From Pseudoips prasinana (taxonomy: Eukaryota > Arthropoda > Insecta > Lepidoptera > Nolidae), in assembly GCA_951640165.1 (NCBI GenBank), contig OX621242.1, forward strand, positions 26,904,001 through 26,968,000: 64,000 bases of DNA, written 5' to 3'. A program made the translations under genes and the position numbers. The first letter of the stretch is position 1; each line of letters begins with the position of its first letter. Under the pieces are notes generated by a model that made no database searches, had not been told where the DNA came from, and saw only the letters and a list, made by a program, of their open reading frames with translations. Positions 1-10,765 of this stretch are shown here, piece by piece.

Positions 1-104
1 AAAAATGTTATTTTGGTGTATATATATTCATATTTATGTCGTAAAAAACGGTTATTTCAATATTACAAACAGACACTCCAATTTTATTTATTTGTATGTA
101 TAGA
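1..104 (-). mobile_element. Helitron 5' end, runs off left edge
   Basis: Reads on the minus strand from a TC terminus at 104-103, with a flanking A, into 'TATACATACAAATAAATAAA' and then 'TTGGAGTGTCTG'. It is the inverted counterpart of the 5' end of the complete Helitron at 3730-4039, which gives the family and orientation. The rest lies outside the window. Helitrons insert between A and T and leave no duplication, consistent with the A/TC junction. Confidence 0.7.
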
Positions 105-630
105 TGAACGAGCGAATTACGCAAAATGGCCTTTCAAGTCGGGGGTCATTGGTTTTCCACACTGAATAAATTTAATGTAAAAACCATGATTTGTTTAGGG
201 CTAATTCGTGAGTACGCTAAGCCGTCGATCCCGCTTGTCATGAGGTCATAATATAACTACCATTTCTAGTAGACTGAAGGCTAATAGAATCTGATTGCTG
301 TTGTTTCTGACCCAATGGGTTTTGAGGGCCATTGGCAGTCGCCTGATTATTAAAAATATATTACAAAGTGCCAAACAAATATTTCGTTTTACGAGTAAGT
401 CATTACATTTTTTTAATTTGTTTATATCATTGATAAATAGCGCTGCAGATATTACGTCCACAATTATTAATGTTACATGTTGTATAAAGTAAATTATAAA
501 CTTAATTATTCATTATAATTTTAATTAAAGATAGCCATCGTACATAAAAATTGTTCTTTAAGGATTTTAATTCTTCTACATAAAATTCACTCGCTATATA
601 TGCGATTTCGGGACCGTCAACTATGCACAA
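105..630. other. AT-rich interval, no gene recognised
   Basis: Only short reading frames of 65-71 codons on both strands, with no recognisable domain. No tRNA-like boxes or terminal inverted repeats seen. Confidence 0.5.
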
Positions 631-882
631 TTTTTTTTTCATAATGCAGGGGGAATGCATACGCATGCCATCTTCAAAAAGTGTTTACGGGTGGGTATGT
701 CGGACTCGCACAGACAACCTACCTGCCGAGGAATTCTCTTGGCGCCTAATGGGGGGAGCCCGGGAACGCGGGTATGATTCTCCGGTGTCCCCCTTTTGCG
801 CCACGTCCCAGATGTTCGGGACTCGTACCCTGGGAGGGCTCTGGATTGCCCTCCCCTATTGCCGACTCCTGCCATGGGGTTT
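631..882 (-). mobile_element. R1-type LINE, 3' UTR fragment
   Basis: A poly-T run at about 631 (poly-A tail on the minus strand) is followed by 'GCAGGGGGAATGC', 'GTATGTCGGACTCGCAC' and 'GGGGGGAGCCCGGGAACGCG'. These match the 3' UTR of the R1-clade LINE at 61246-62799. Local GC content is far above the surroundings. The copy is 5'-truncated inside the UTR, near the motif 'GCCGACTCCTGCCA'. Open frames here are side effects of GC content, not genes. Confidence 0.75.
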
Positions 883-1215
883 ATGAACTACACTATAATT
901 TTTAGTGCGTGATAATACGTACGAAAATGTTGACGTAAAAGTAGCCGCCTAATAAATTACAATGTCTACGCAAAATTTGAAGACGTAAACTATTATTGCA
1001 AGCAGTTGCGAGCATCTGGTTTTGATATTTAAGATGATTAATGGCGTGATACTACCAATATCGTTATCAATGTAATATGTATTGGTGTTTTGCTAATGTT
1101 GTTTGGTATCGACCCTTTCTAGCAATAAGAAGAGTGGGTAAGAACCCTTGTCAACCAAGAAAAATCTACAAACGATACTTAGGTAAGGATATAGGGTTCT
1201 CAGTTTGATGCCTTT

Positions 1216-1251
1216 GGAATTGGTGATCACCCACTGGTGATCACCAATTCC
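1216..1251. repeat. Perfect 16-bp hairpin, 4-nt loop
   Basis: Arms 1216-1231 and 1236-1251 are exact reverse complements (GGAATTGGTGATCACC), with loop CACT. Confidence 0.9.
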
Positions 1252-1540
1252 CTAGGCCATCATCAAACCCAGCCGCATAAGGAGTTCTATTATTTACTAA
1301 TATTTAGTATTTGTATATCAATTTTAGGCTGGTAAATATGTGAGAAATAGGAATAAACGAAGCGGCGATATTTCTAATCGCCAAAACTGAAATCAGAAAA
1401 GTAAAGTCGCCTGACCTTTTCATAAGAGCTATCTTAGGAAGAAATGCAATGATAATAAAATTATTTGAGTTGGTATTGCATAGAGTCGGAGGCAGTAGCC
1501 AACTACGCAGTACATATCGTAGTGAAAAGGTGTTAGCGCT

Positions 1541-1582
1541 AACACAGGTGCTCAATTCCGTACGGCATTGAGCACCTGTGTT
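1541..1582. repeat. Perfect 16-bp hairpin, 10-nt loop
   Basis: Arms 1541-1556 (AACACAGGTGCTCAAT) and 1567-1582 are exact reverse complements, separated by TCCGTACGGC. Confidence 0.9.
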
Positions 1583-1860
1583 AAATAAATGAAAATAGTT
1601 CCGACCCTGTATATATATTAGTGCAAAACCCACCGCCACTACTAGTTTCTTTTTATTATGTAATGTAAGTAAATGTTTATTAAACAATAATACATTCTTA
1701 GGTATATGTAGTTGCATAAATTAGTATCCATGTAGATATAGAGTAAGTGACTTTTTGTATGTCATGACTTAAAATGACTAATGTGTAAGACTCATTGTTA
1801 TTATGACATTTGTAATGCACTACATTTGCAAATAAAATGATTTGATTTGATCTTGAAAAA

Positions 1861-3386
1861 TTTTTACTTGTACCTACCGGAATCTGATCTCGTTATATGT
1901 GGTTTAACACGGCCGCTATACAAATTACCACTGAACTCTGGGTTACATTTAACAAAGAGGCCAAATCTAATTTATCCCAAGTTTGGCTTAACCGATTAAC
2001 CTCAAAGTTCGTATTTGCCTGTTTTGTATCGTCGGGTCCAGTTGAACTCACCTAACGAGCTTCAAATGACCAACGGCGGTAGGTCGGTTTTGATTTTCTA
2101 AATAAGGGTTTCATTTGTTGGCATCGCTGCCTTCGTTAATGTTTGTTAGTATAATTACTAACCGACTTCGAAAATGGAGGAGGTTATCAATACGATATTT
2201 GTTTTCTTTTATGTATGTTACGCAATTTATTCGCTGTTTGTGAGCTTGCTACTTGTGTATGCTTTTAAGGATGTCTGACTTAGTTATTTTTTGCATGTTT
2301 TCAGCTAGCCTCGAAAGCTTTCACTGCTTCATCCGACGATAGAAGTGGGCGTGTGCTTAAGCCATCTAGCAATAAATACTCCAAACTAAGTACCTGCACT
2401 GGGGGGCTTTGGGGTTCGAATCTCAACGCTGGGCGGTTACTGAAGTCGTCATCCATGAGACGGAGCGACTTTCGCTCTACGTTGATATGCGAAGACGTGT
2501 GCTTCTCGTTCGATTCAGGAAGGTATTTTATTGATACAAGTATTAATGGGTCTAAAGTAGTCCAAATGGGTTGTTATATAGAAAACTTAAAGTCAGTTGT
2601 ATCGTTTTATCTTATCGACCAATGGTATTGAATCTATTGTTACTAGAGTACGTTATAAAGGACGGCATAGAACCTGACGGTGAGTTCGTAGTTCTCGTGT
2701 TATCTAGAATATATATGTAACATTGTGAGCTAAATATAAGGTAATTGAAGCAGAAATAGTCGTGTTTGCAAAAATGGGGTTATGTAACATGAGTGTATTC
2801 AATATAAGGATAGGATGCCGGTCACGTAAGACACTTACCTTTAGTCGGATGTATCCTTTAAAAACTAAAGGATAGCAGACTAGTTGAAGCTGAAATAGTC
2901 GTGTTGGTAAAATTTAGGCTATGTAACATGAGTGTGCTCAATATAATTATAATGTGCCTATCACTAGAAACTATGTTTTCCTCCTAGGATAACATTAAGT
3001 TGTTAATTAATTTCGGATATTAATAGATCTTTTATAAACATTATTTGAACAAAAACAATTAGGTTATACTCATTAAATATGTATGATTTGAGGGTAAAAT
3101 AACGCCTTTAAAGTTTTCGCGTGTTTTGACTACTCATTCTGATTGATTGAAAAGTTCTGAATAGCCATTCGATTTGAATTGTTTAAGCATTAGATTAAAG
3201 TCAAATGACACACTTTAATTTCGGCCACAGGTCGACTGGTTTTGATTTCATAGTAAATTCTGGCCATAAAAGGTATTTACCGTGTGGTCTGGTGGTGATG
3301 GTAAGGTAATATTGTAATCTACATATTATTCCATGCTGTATAAACATAGTGTCAATACTATTTTTAATAATACGTATGAATATGCA
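1861..3386. other. Unassigned interval with small direct repeats
   Basis: No gene recognised. About 65 bp starting near 2745 ('GAAGCAGAAATAGTCGTG', later 'GTAACATGAGTGT') recurs diverged near 2884, a short local duplication. A B-box-like string GGTTCGAATCTC at about 2413 suggests an old SINE remnant, but no A box or tail is convincing. The start of the common lepidopteran 'CCGACTTCGAAA' repeat lies at about 2162. Confidence 0.4.
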
Positions 3387-3640
3387 AAACTGAAGTGGCA
3401 GTGGGCGGGGCACATAGCACGTAGAACCGACGGCCGTTGCGCCAGCAAGGTTATCGAGTGGCAACTATGAACCGGAAGACGCAGCGTGGGCAGGCCCCCT
3501 ATAAGATGGACCTATGATCTTGTGCGGGGCGCTGGAAACCGCTGGATGCGAATAGTGCATGACTGGCAATGGTGGAGATCTTTGGGGGAAGCCTTTTTCC
3601 AGCAGTGGACGTCTTTTGGCTGTTATGATGATGTAGAATA
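3387..3640 (+). pseudogene. RTE-type LINE, C-terminal coding end and 3' tail
   Basis: Translating across frameshifts gives the usual end of lepidopteran RTE ORF2: LKWQWAGHIARR, then a GRP-like stretch with W-T-Y-D-L, then WWRSLGEAFFQQWTSFG just before the tail. The terminal ATGATGATG-like tail at about 3629-3640 is characteristic of the family. The copy is 5'-truncated and no RT catalytic residues remain. Shorter copies of the same tail are at 41345 and 48150, and the tail also ends the RTE-derived short elements. Confidence 0.8.
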
Positions 3641-3729
3641 CGTATGAAATTATAAAAATAAATTAAGTTAAATCTTTATGTATGTATTTTGAAATACCTA
3701 TTTAAAATACTCTTATAGTTCGTTGTAAA

Positions 3730-4039
3730 TCTATACAAATAAATAAAATTGGAGTGTCTGTTTGTAATATTGAAATAACCGGTTTTTACTACATAAATAT
3801 GAATATATATACGGTAAATACACCAAAATAACATTTTTTACATTTTTTGTCTGTCTGTCCGTCTGTTTGTTCCGGCTAATCTCTGAAACGGCTGGGCCGA
3901 TTTTGACGGTTTTTTATTGGCAGGTAGCTGATGTAATAAGGAGTAACTTAGGCTACTTCTATTTTAGAAAAAGTATTTTATTTAAAAAAAAAACGAAATA
4001 AACTAATTAACACGCGGGCGAAGTCGCGGGCTCAGCTAG
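3730..4039 (+). mobile_element. Short non-autonomous Helitron (310 bp)
   Basis: Starts with TC at 3730 after an A and ends with CTAG at 4036-4039 before a T, the Helitron termini and target rule. The 3' subterminal hairpin region reads 'CGCGGGCGAAGTCGCGGG'. The interior carries 'AAACGGCTGGGCCGATTTTG', a string common in lepidopteran Helitrons. There is no coding capacity. Its 5' end is repeated, inverted, at window positions 1-104. Confidence 0.85.
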
Positions 4040-5100
4040 TATAATATACAATAATACTAGTTATTAATATAACTAGGTTGTTTGGAAGAGATTATATTTA
4101 TTGTAATTAAAACTGACGTGACGTGAGGAGCTAACACAGTGAAAAAGTTTTATCTCACGTAATTCATTTTATGTTGGAGTCAGCCAACCGTTTCGAACCC
4201 TACAGGATATCTCATATCCTTTCTAAGAAAGACGCAATCAAGGGTATTGAAAGTACTCAATTCAAAAAGGTTTTTAAAATGCTATTTTTATTTATTCTGG
4301 CCATATTATTGGAAATATCAATTTTAAAAGGATATTTTAAATTTCCTTTCTAGATGAAACGTAATTTGTATTTTAGTTCCAACCCGCGAGTATTGAATAA
4401 GTTCCATCTTCAGGCACACGGTACCGTGAGACAAAAAGTCATTTTATTAAATAAATAACAAATGCTTTTACACGGCTGCTTTAACAATCTGTACTCCTAT
4501 AACGAGTCTACTGGATCTATGAGCAGCAATCAATGTCCTTGTAAGAGTTGATTGCGTCCGCAGCGACAGCAATAAATAAATAGACTTCAAATTATTGTAT
4601 GTGTCTAGACATCTTAACAAGGACAGTGATAAAAAGCCTGTTATTTTCAAGTAAAAAAGGAATTTTCATTATTTTTGGAGCTTGCAAAACGTTGATTGCG
4701 TATCTCGTACAGGGGCTTTATGAGTATTTTACGGTAGACTTCATTTTGTGGCCGATTTTTAGGGGTGGTGTAAATTATAATCATTCTCATGACTATAAAA
4801 CCGTCTAAAATGTTGGTCATACATACATAATAATATTAAAATGTAGGTATATAAAATAAATTTATTGGTGTATTTTGAACTAGTTATGGTGGTTGTATGG
4901 AAGAGATTACATTTAGTAATAAAGCCGGAATTTTGTGATATTGTTATTCTTGTTTCTTGATTCGTTTCGTTGATTTATTAGGGTTCTCACCCCAAATAAT
5001 AATTATTCTAAAACTGTCTAACATAAGCATTACATTAGCGGCGCTTCACTTAGTGTGATTGGGCACTACATTAGTTATTATGTAGTATTAGCTACTACAG
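4040..5100. other. Unassigned interval
   Basis: No gene recognised; only 60-70-codon frames. A short string around 'GGAAGAGATTA' near 4085 recurs near 4898, suggesting an old local duplication. Confidence 0.4.
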
Positions 5101-5103
5101 GTA

Positions 5104-5345
5104 TAGGTTGGCGTGGTTGGACAATGCTTGCTTTTCACGCCGGAGGTCATGGGTTCGATTCCCATCCAGGACAGATTTTTGTGTGCATGAACATGTCTGT
5201 TTCTCCTGAGTCTGGGTGTACTTATCTATATAAGTATGTACTTACAAAAGAAAAGTAGTATATGTATTATATCAGTTATCTGGTTCCCATAGTACAAGCT
5301 CTGCCTAGTTTAGGATCAAATGGCCGTGTGTAAATAATGTCCCAT
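5104..5345 (+). mobile_element. tRNA-derived SINE, family B
   Basis: The head reads 'GGTTGGCGTGGTTGGACAAT' (A-box region), then GGTTCGATTCC (B box) at about 5153. It is followed by 'GACAGATTTTTGTGTGCATG' and the body ending 'CCCATAGTACAAGCTCTGC'. Related copies are at 25244-25478 and 39480-40078. Transcription would be by RNA polymerase III, and mobility would depend on a LINE in trans. Confidence 0.8.
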
Positions 5346-5552
5346 GATATTATTATTATAAAATTATTAACTACTAAAAAAATAACATCTTATCAACAAC
5401 TTAAATATAAATTAATTTTTATGATGAAAGTGGATCAGACAGAAAAAATATCTAAATACCTAAATGTCCAAGAGTCTTTTACACTAAACCTACTTTAGTA
5501 ACCTTGTTATTTGCATATTAATTTTGTAGGAGCAGTAATTAAAACGTCCTAT
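5346..5552. other. Unassigned AT-rich interval
   Basis: No feature recognised. Confidence 0.4.
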
Positions 5553-6035
5553 TATTAACCGACTTCGAAAGGAGGAGGTTCTCAAGTTCACCGGTATTTT
5601 TTTTTTTTTTTATGTATGTACACCGATTACTCGGAGATTTATGATCCGATTTACGTGATTCGTTTTTAGTTTGATGCGGAATAGTTGCCATTTGGTTCCA
5701 TAAAAAATTTATATAGATTGGCTCAGTAGTTTTCATTTTATGGACATTTTTGTATGAAATTTTTTGTTTAAGTGGACGATGTCGATGATGCACAGACGTT
5801 TGTAAATCTTAGCTAGTCAAGCTAGACTCATCCTGTTCAAGTGTGTCTTGGCATGAACATAAACAACAATTTCAGACGACTAGCGTTTCATACGCACGTA
5901 TAAGCTTTTTTTTTGGAAGCGCATGTAGGCGCACCTTTTAGCACCAGCGTATTTTTTATGTACGTACACCGATTACGCTGAGATTTATGAACCGATTTAC
6001 GTGATTCTTCTTTAGTTTGATGCGGAATAGCTGCC
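5553..6035 (+). repeat. Dispersed 'CCGACTTCGAAAGGAGG' repeat, partly duplicated
   Basis: Begins 'AACCGACTTCGAAAGGAGGA', a start common to many lepidopteran repeats. About 95 bp beginning 'TTTATGTATGTACACCGATT' near 5620 recurs diverged at about 5945-6035, just before the next element. No coding capacity. Confidence 0.6.
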
Positions 6036-6640
6036 ATTTTTAGGGTTCTGTAGCCAAATGTCTTTCACAAAGGCTCTTCTTGATTTGTCATGTCTTTATG
6101 TCTTCCCGTCCGTATGTCACAGCCACTTTTTCCCGAAACTATAAGAACTATATACTGTCGAATCTTGGTCGGCAGATGTATTCCGTGAACCGCATTAAGA
6201 TTTTCACACAAAAATAGAAAACCAAACAATAAAATTTGGGGGTTCCCTATACTTACTTAGGACTGAATTTAAAAAAAATCATTTAACTATACATGTGGGG
6301 CATCTATGGATAGGACTTCGAAAATGATATTGAGGTTTATTATATAATTTTTTCTTAACTGTATAGTTTGCGCGAGAGACACTTCCAAAGGCGTATAATG
6401 CCCCCCCCCCCCCCCTGTAACTTCTAAATTAAGAGAACCATAAAACTAAAACAAATAGATGATGCACATTACCATGCAAACTTCCACCGAAAATTGGTTT
6501 GAAAGAGATCTAGTAAGTAGTTTTTTTAATGCGTCATAAATCGTAAACCGCAATTTACCTTCCATTCTATCAACTCAAATACTTGCTGCTACGGAAAGAA
6601 ACAAGGCCTTTCACGGGCGAGTCCGACTCATTATCTAATC
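6036..6640 (+). mobile_element. Complete GGCCAAGTG/CGGAACCC dispersed repeat
   Basis: Runs from 'TAGGGTTCTGTAGCC' through 'CACAGCCACTTTTTCCCGAA' and 'GTGAACCGCATTAAGATTTT', a run of C residues at about 6401-6415, and 'GTTTGCGCGAGAGACACTTC', to 'GGGCGAGTCCGACTCA'. It has no protein-coding capacity. It is the reference copy for the split or truncated copies at 14040/16966, 42104 and 51915/57140, which are in the opposite orientation. The transposon class is not clear from the ends. Confidence 0.75.
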
Positions 6641-7098
6641 AATGATAAATAAGACCTAGGCTATCAGCCCTCTTACCCTCTGTTCAGCAGACTAGATGGC
6701 TATTCGATCATAAGATCATTCAATTCATAATAAGATCTAGTGTATAAGCCCTCAGCACACAGACTCGTTAGCTAGATGGTCATAAATACGGCCTAACCTA
6801 TGCGCTTGCTGTTCAGACTTTCATAAATCATAGCTAGTCTAGACTCGTACTGTGCAAGTTTTCTTAGAGTGAACGTAATTTTATGTAGTTTTTCTTACTT
6901 TACAAACGGTCTTTTAGATCATTCACTGTCCCACAAGAACGTGAAAAAGAGTTTCGAACAACATTTTTTCGGAAGATGTTTCTTTTTTCCGTTCTCGTTT
7001 GTTGGGATCTATAGTTTTGAGGCGCGCGGCACCTTTCGAAGTCCTAACCATAGCTAGACACTAAAAAGTAACAAATAAAAAATCCTTCGTTTAAAAAA
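6641..7098. other. Unassigned interval
   Basis: No gene recognised. The string around 'AGCTAGTCTAGACTCGTACT' near 6833 resembles 'AGCTAGTCAAGCTAGACTCA' near 5812, so it belongs to an unnamed local or dispersed repeat. Confidence 0.4.
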
Positions 7099-7230
7099 AC
7101 CGACTTCAAAAACTAAAAAGTATGAAAAAAATATCTTAATAAAGATTTAATTTAATACATCACTTATAATATAATATTAATGAAATAATATAATTTGTAT
7201 GTGCTACCTATTGATAGGTTTGAAGTCGGT
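7099..7230. mobile_element. Short MITE-like element (132 bp)
   Basis: Perfect 12-bp terminal inverted repeats ACCGACTTCAAA (7099-7110) and TTTGAAGTCGGT (7219-7230) enclose AT-rich non-coding DNA. The family cannot be assigned. Confidence 0.65.
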
Positions 7231-7394
7231 GCCAAGCCAAATGTAATAGTAGGTTCCACACTCGCCGCGCTTTACTTTCAGCGGGATAGCTTCGTATTTC
7301 TACACAAACAACCCAAGCGTGCAGACGTCGTTGACGGTCGTCATATATTTTTATGATACAGTTTCATCTGTTTCATATCAATTCATATCCTCCC

Positions 7395-7660
7395 CCGTAT
7401 GTGATAGCGTTCTAATATATAGCCTATATCAACATATAGGCTATATATTAGAACGCGAGGTCGGGTCAACACCCGACCTCTTAGTAATATTCATGCAAAA
7501 TTTGAAGTAAATACATGCAGTACTTTTTGAGTTTAGCCCGGACATACATACAGACAAACAGACAAAAATTTTAAAAACCCTATTTTTGGCTTTGATATCT
7601 GTTGTAGATCACGCCCCAAGTATCCTTTTAAAAAAATATTCAATGTACAGTTTTGAATTT
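7395..7660 (-). mobile_element. Internal Helitron fragment with rearranged palindromes
   Basis: On the minus strand this matches the Helitron interior at 28500-28690: 'GATACTTGGGGCGTGATCTA', then the 'GTCCGGGC' block and GAGGTCGGGTCAAC. Both Helitron termini are missing. The point where the sister copy reads GGTCGGGTCAACATATAGGC has been rearranged into two hairpins (7407-7480). Confidence 0.65.
7407..7480. repeat. Two adjacent perfect hairpins with identical CAAC loops
   Basis: Hairpin 1 has arms 7407-7429 and 7434-7456 (23 bp, exact). Hairpin 2 has arms 7457-7466 (GAGGTCGGGT) and 7471-7480 (10 bp, exact). Both loops are CAAC. The two abut with no spacer. Confidence 0.92.
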
Positions 7661-7704
7661 CTTACGATTTTATTATATGTATAGATTATTTATTGATTAT
7701 GTTC

Positions 7705-9690
7705 CGTTTGGCTGTGTGGTGCGGCCTCAAAGAATATCGCCACCCCCTCTCATCCCGTGGGGGGACGTAGAAGTCGTCCCGAGGGAATATATCCAGAGAA
7801 CGGGCAGCAGCGTTCTCCTGAGTACCATGTCTACCTTACTGCGATCGCCAACCCGCCTGCCAAGCGTGGCTATTATGGCATATCCTCCCAAATGATGGAC
7901 ACAACAAAACCGTGGCCCCCAGTCCCCGGCAGCCCTGCTATTCCCAGCCGTGGTAACAGCCTTGGTTACGGCAGGGCAGGGGGTGCTAAGAATTCCCGGC
8001 AGATTCCGTGTTACCAAAACCGACGACCTGTGGCCCTGGCAACGTATAACACACGTACACTGCGGTCCGACGAGAAGACAACAGAACTGGAAGAAGAATT
8101 GAGCAGGTTACATTGGGATATTGTAGGATTATCTGAAGTCCAAAGAGAGGGGGAGGACTCAATAATACTTAAATCCGGAAACCTGCTCTATTACCGGGAG
8201 GGTGACCAACTACCTCAAGGTGGTGTCGGGTTCATAGTCCACAAGTCCCTCGTGAACAACTTAGTGAAAATCGAGAGTGTGTCGACGAGGGTTGCGTACC
8301 TTATACTCAGAATCTCCAAGCGGTATTCGTTGAAGGTTATACAGGTATACGCACCCACTTCGACACACTCCGATGATGCAGTTGACGTTATGTATGAGGA
8401 CATCTTCAGAGTCGTACATACCTCTAACAGCTATTTCACTGTGGTCATGGGGGACTTTAACGCGAAGCTGTGCAAACGATTCGGTAATGAGCTGAGAGTG
8501 GGGCAATTCGGAACTGGAGATCGGAACCCCGGGGCCAGATGCTGGCCGAATTCATGGAGAAGGAGGGACTCTTTATGATGAATTCCTTCTTCAGGAAGCC
8601 AGATCACCGCAAATGGACCTGGGTCAGTCCCGATGGTAAAACTAAAAATGAGATAGACTTTATCTTGTCGACGAGACGACAGATGTTCAATGATGTCTCC
8701 GTGATCAATGCGGTTAAAACCGGGAGCGATCACAGACTGGTCAGAGGCTCATTGAACCTTAATGTCAAACTCCAGAGATCCCGACTAATAAAGTCTACGC
8801 TCCGACCTTTGCCTATCCACGTCCAAAACCCCGAACCATTTCAGCTCGAACTGCAAAACCGTTTCGAATGCCTAGCAGACTGCGAGGAAGTGGACTCATA
8901 TTATGACAGGCTCGTAGAAGCTGTCCATACGGCTGGGTCTAAGGTCTTCAATGCCCGTCGTACGAACAGAACTAAAAAGATCTCTGACTTTACCCTGCAA
9001 CTTATGGAAGAAAGACGGAAAATGGTTCTGACATCCTCAGATGATGCTACCAGATATCGGCAGGTCAACAGACAGATCTCAAAGTCTTTGACTCGCGACA
9101 CGCATCAATTTAATACAAATAGTATTAAAAAGGCCATCGAGCGGAACAAAGGCTCCAAAGTGTTCGCAAGAGCTCTGTCTGTTGGACAGAGCCAACTAAC
9201 GAAGCTGAAGACTGAGGATGGTAGAATCGTCACGTCTAAACCTGAGTTGCTGGGAGAGATCGAGAAGTTCTACGGACAGTTATATACGACAACAAAGCCA
9301 ACTGTCAAAAGTCATGCCTTAGATCCCAGAGCACGACTAACCCGACATTACACCAAAGACATCCCGGACGTCAGCCTGTACGAGATTAGAATGGCTCGCA
9401 GACAACTCAAGAACAATAAAGCGCCTGGTGATGATGGAGTTACAGCTGAGCTTCTGAAGGCGGGTGGTACACCAATCCTACGGGCCCTTCAGATGTTATT
9501 TAACTCCGTCAAACGCCACAAGCATGGCACAGAAGTGTGGCGGTGCTCTTCTTCGAAAAGGGTGACAAAACCCTATTGAAGAATTATAGACCCATCACAC
9601 TGCTGAGCCATGTTTACAAGTTGTTTTCGAGGGTCGTTACGAACCGTCTCGCGCGCAGGTTTGACGACTTCCAGCCTCCCTTCTTTTCAG
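7705..9690 (+). pseudogene. RTE-clade retrotransposon, 5' half (endonuclease + start of RT)
   Basis: ORF2 of an RTE-type non-LTR element. The AP endonuclease is readable: TYNTRTL (Asn), LSEVQR (Glu), VVMGDFNAK (Asp/Asn), EIDFIL, then GSDHRLVRG (catalytic His). The linker and early RT follow: NNKAPGDDGVTAELLKAG, then LLKNYRPITLLSHVYKLF and NRLARRFDDFQPP. Two frameshifts break it, near 8530 (one base lost before QMLAEF) and near 9537. It stops abruptly after QPP at about 9690, where an antisense LINE begins, so RT motifs A-E with the catalytic aspartates are absent. The 5' leader from 7705 is also present in the RTE-derived short elements elsewhere in the window. Confidence 0.9.
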
Positions 9691-10605
9691 GTAGTTTATA
9701 ATAGCAACCTTACACTTGGTATAGGTAAGAGGATAAATATTTAAGATGGCATTTAATTTATTATAGAGATAGGGACCCAAGAAATTAAAGAATTTTTGTG
9801 CCAGTGATGTATTGCATTTAGTTTTTTCACATACTTTTCCTTTACGGCGTTTGTATTGTAGTAGATTTGGGTCGTAATGCAATAGAGAATGCTGTTTTAA
9901 AATTGTGTGAAAAATGTAAGATTTACGAACCGTGAGGATACCCCAAATTTTGTAAACTTCAACAGTTGGATGCCTAAAGGGTAAACCAGCTCCCACCTTA
10001 AGGATAGCACGCTGTGCCCTCTCGACTTCAATGAAGTGGGACTTGGCTGCTCCTCCCCAGGATGTGATGCAATAATCAGTCAGGGATTGGCAAACTGCAT
10101 AGTAAACCATTTTGATGATCCTTATATCTGCTAAGTGCTTTAGAGTCTTAAAGATGTAAATTAATTTCCGTAGCCGATTGACAAGGTTATTGCTGTGAGG
10201 TTTGAAAGTAAGACATTGGTCTATTGTTACCCTCAGATATATAATGGAATCCGCTTTATCAATAGAGGTACAAGAACAGGCAGAACCGTCCAACCTGCAG
10301 ATGTGGTAGGTGATAAGGAGTGTTGGTGGGGGTAGGAGGTTATGTCTAGGAGCGAAAGTAATAAATTTAGTTTTACCCACATTTAATGTCAGAGAGTTAG
10401 ATTGACGCCATTTACTAACTTTGTTTACGCCTTTTTGAGCCAGATCAAATGCTTCAGCCAAGCTATCACTATTGAAAGAAATAGCTGTGTCGTCAGCAAA
10501 CGTGATTATATGTCCCCTTTGAAGTTGAGTCTGACAGAGATCATTGATATAGATTAAGAACAATGTTGGCCCGAGAATGCTTCTCTGGGGGACACCAAAC
10601 AATGA
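9690..10605 (-). pseudogene. CR1/Jockey-group LINE, RT fragment
   Basis: Open for about 300 residues on the minus strand. It starts in RT motif B (GVPQRSILGP, a G-to-R change in the usual GVPQGS), then ITFADDTAISF (catalytic FADD), then SLTLNVGKTKF, and the C-terminal 'thumb' and tail to INYLK. It is 5'-truncated: no endonuclease and no motif A. The reading frame continues into antisense RTE at about 9690 with no own stop or poly-A tail, so its 3' end is also lost. It cannot be autonomous. Confidence 0.85.
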
Positions 10606-10639
10606 ATGAATAGATATATTCTATAGATAAGGTACATCA

Positions 10640-10760
10640 ATAGAGCAAATAATCGTGCTTAAAGATTTGTCCTGAGTGGGGATCGAACCCACGACCCGAT
10701 CGAACACGATCGTGGGTTCGATCGTCACTAACCAATTAACCAACAGGCCAGTCAATAGCA
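10640..10760 (-). mobile_element. tRNA-derived SINE head with internal palindrome
   Basis: On the minus strand: 'TGGCCTGTTGGTTAATTGGT' (A-box region), then GGTTCGATCCCCACTCAGGA (B box and start of body). A 14-bp inverted copy of the B-box region lies inside (arms 10681-10694 and 10710-10723), absent from other copies, so the tRNA-like part is lengthened. Confidence 0.7.
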
Positions 10761-10765
10761 AGTTG

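Larger units (their letters stand above)
883..1860. other. Unassigned AT-rich interval with two perfect hairpins
   Basis: No gene recognised. A 137-codon antisense frame at 1304-1717 has no family signature and crosses a hairpin, so it is not called. The end of the interval, about 1797-1855, reads 'GCAAATAAAATGATTTGATT' followed by a short TTGAT repeat. That resembles a LINE 3' tail on the plus strand, but no coding part precedes it. Confidence 0.4.

Noticed and set aside
1304..1717. 137-codon antisense ORF as a gene
   Set aside because: No domain, low-complexity hydrophobic composition, and it crosses a perfect hairpin.
7757..8100. Host gene upstream of the endonuclease frame
   Set aside because: The leader sequence is repeated in five RTE-derived short elements, so it belongs to the retrotransposon.
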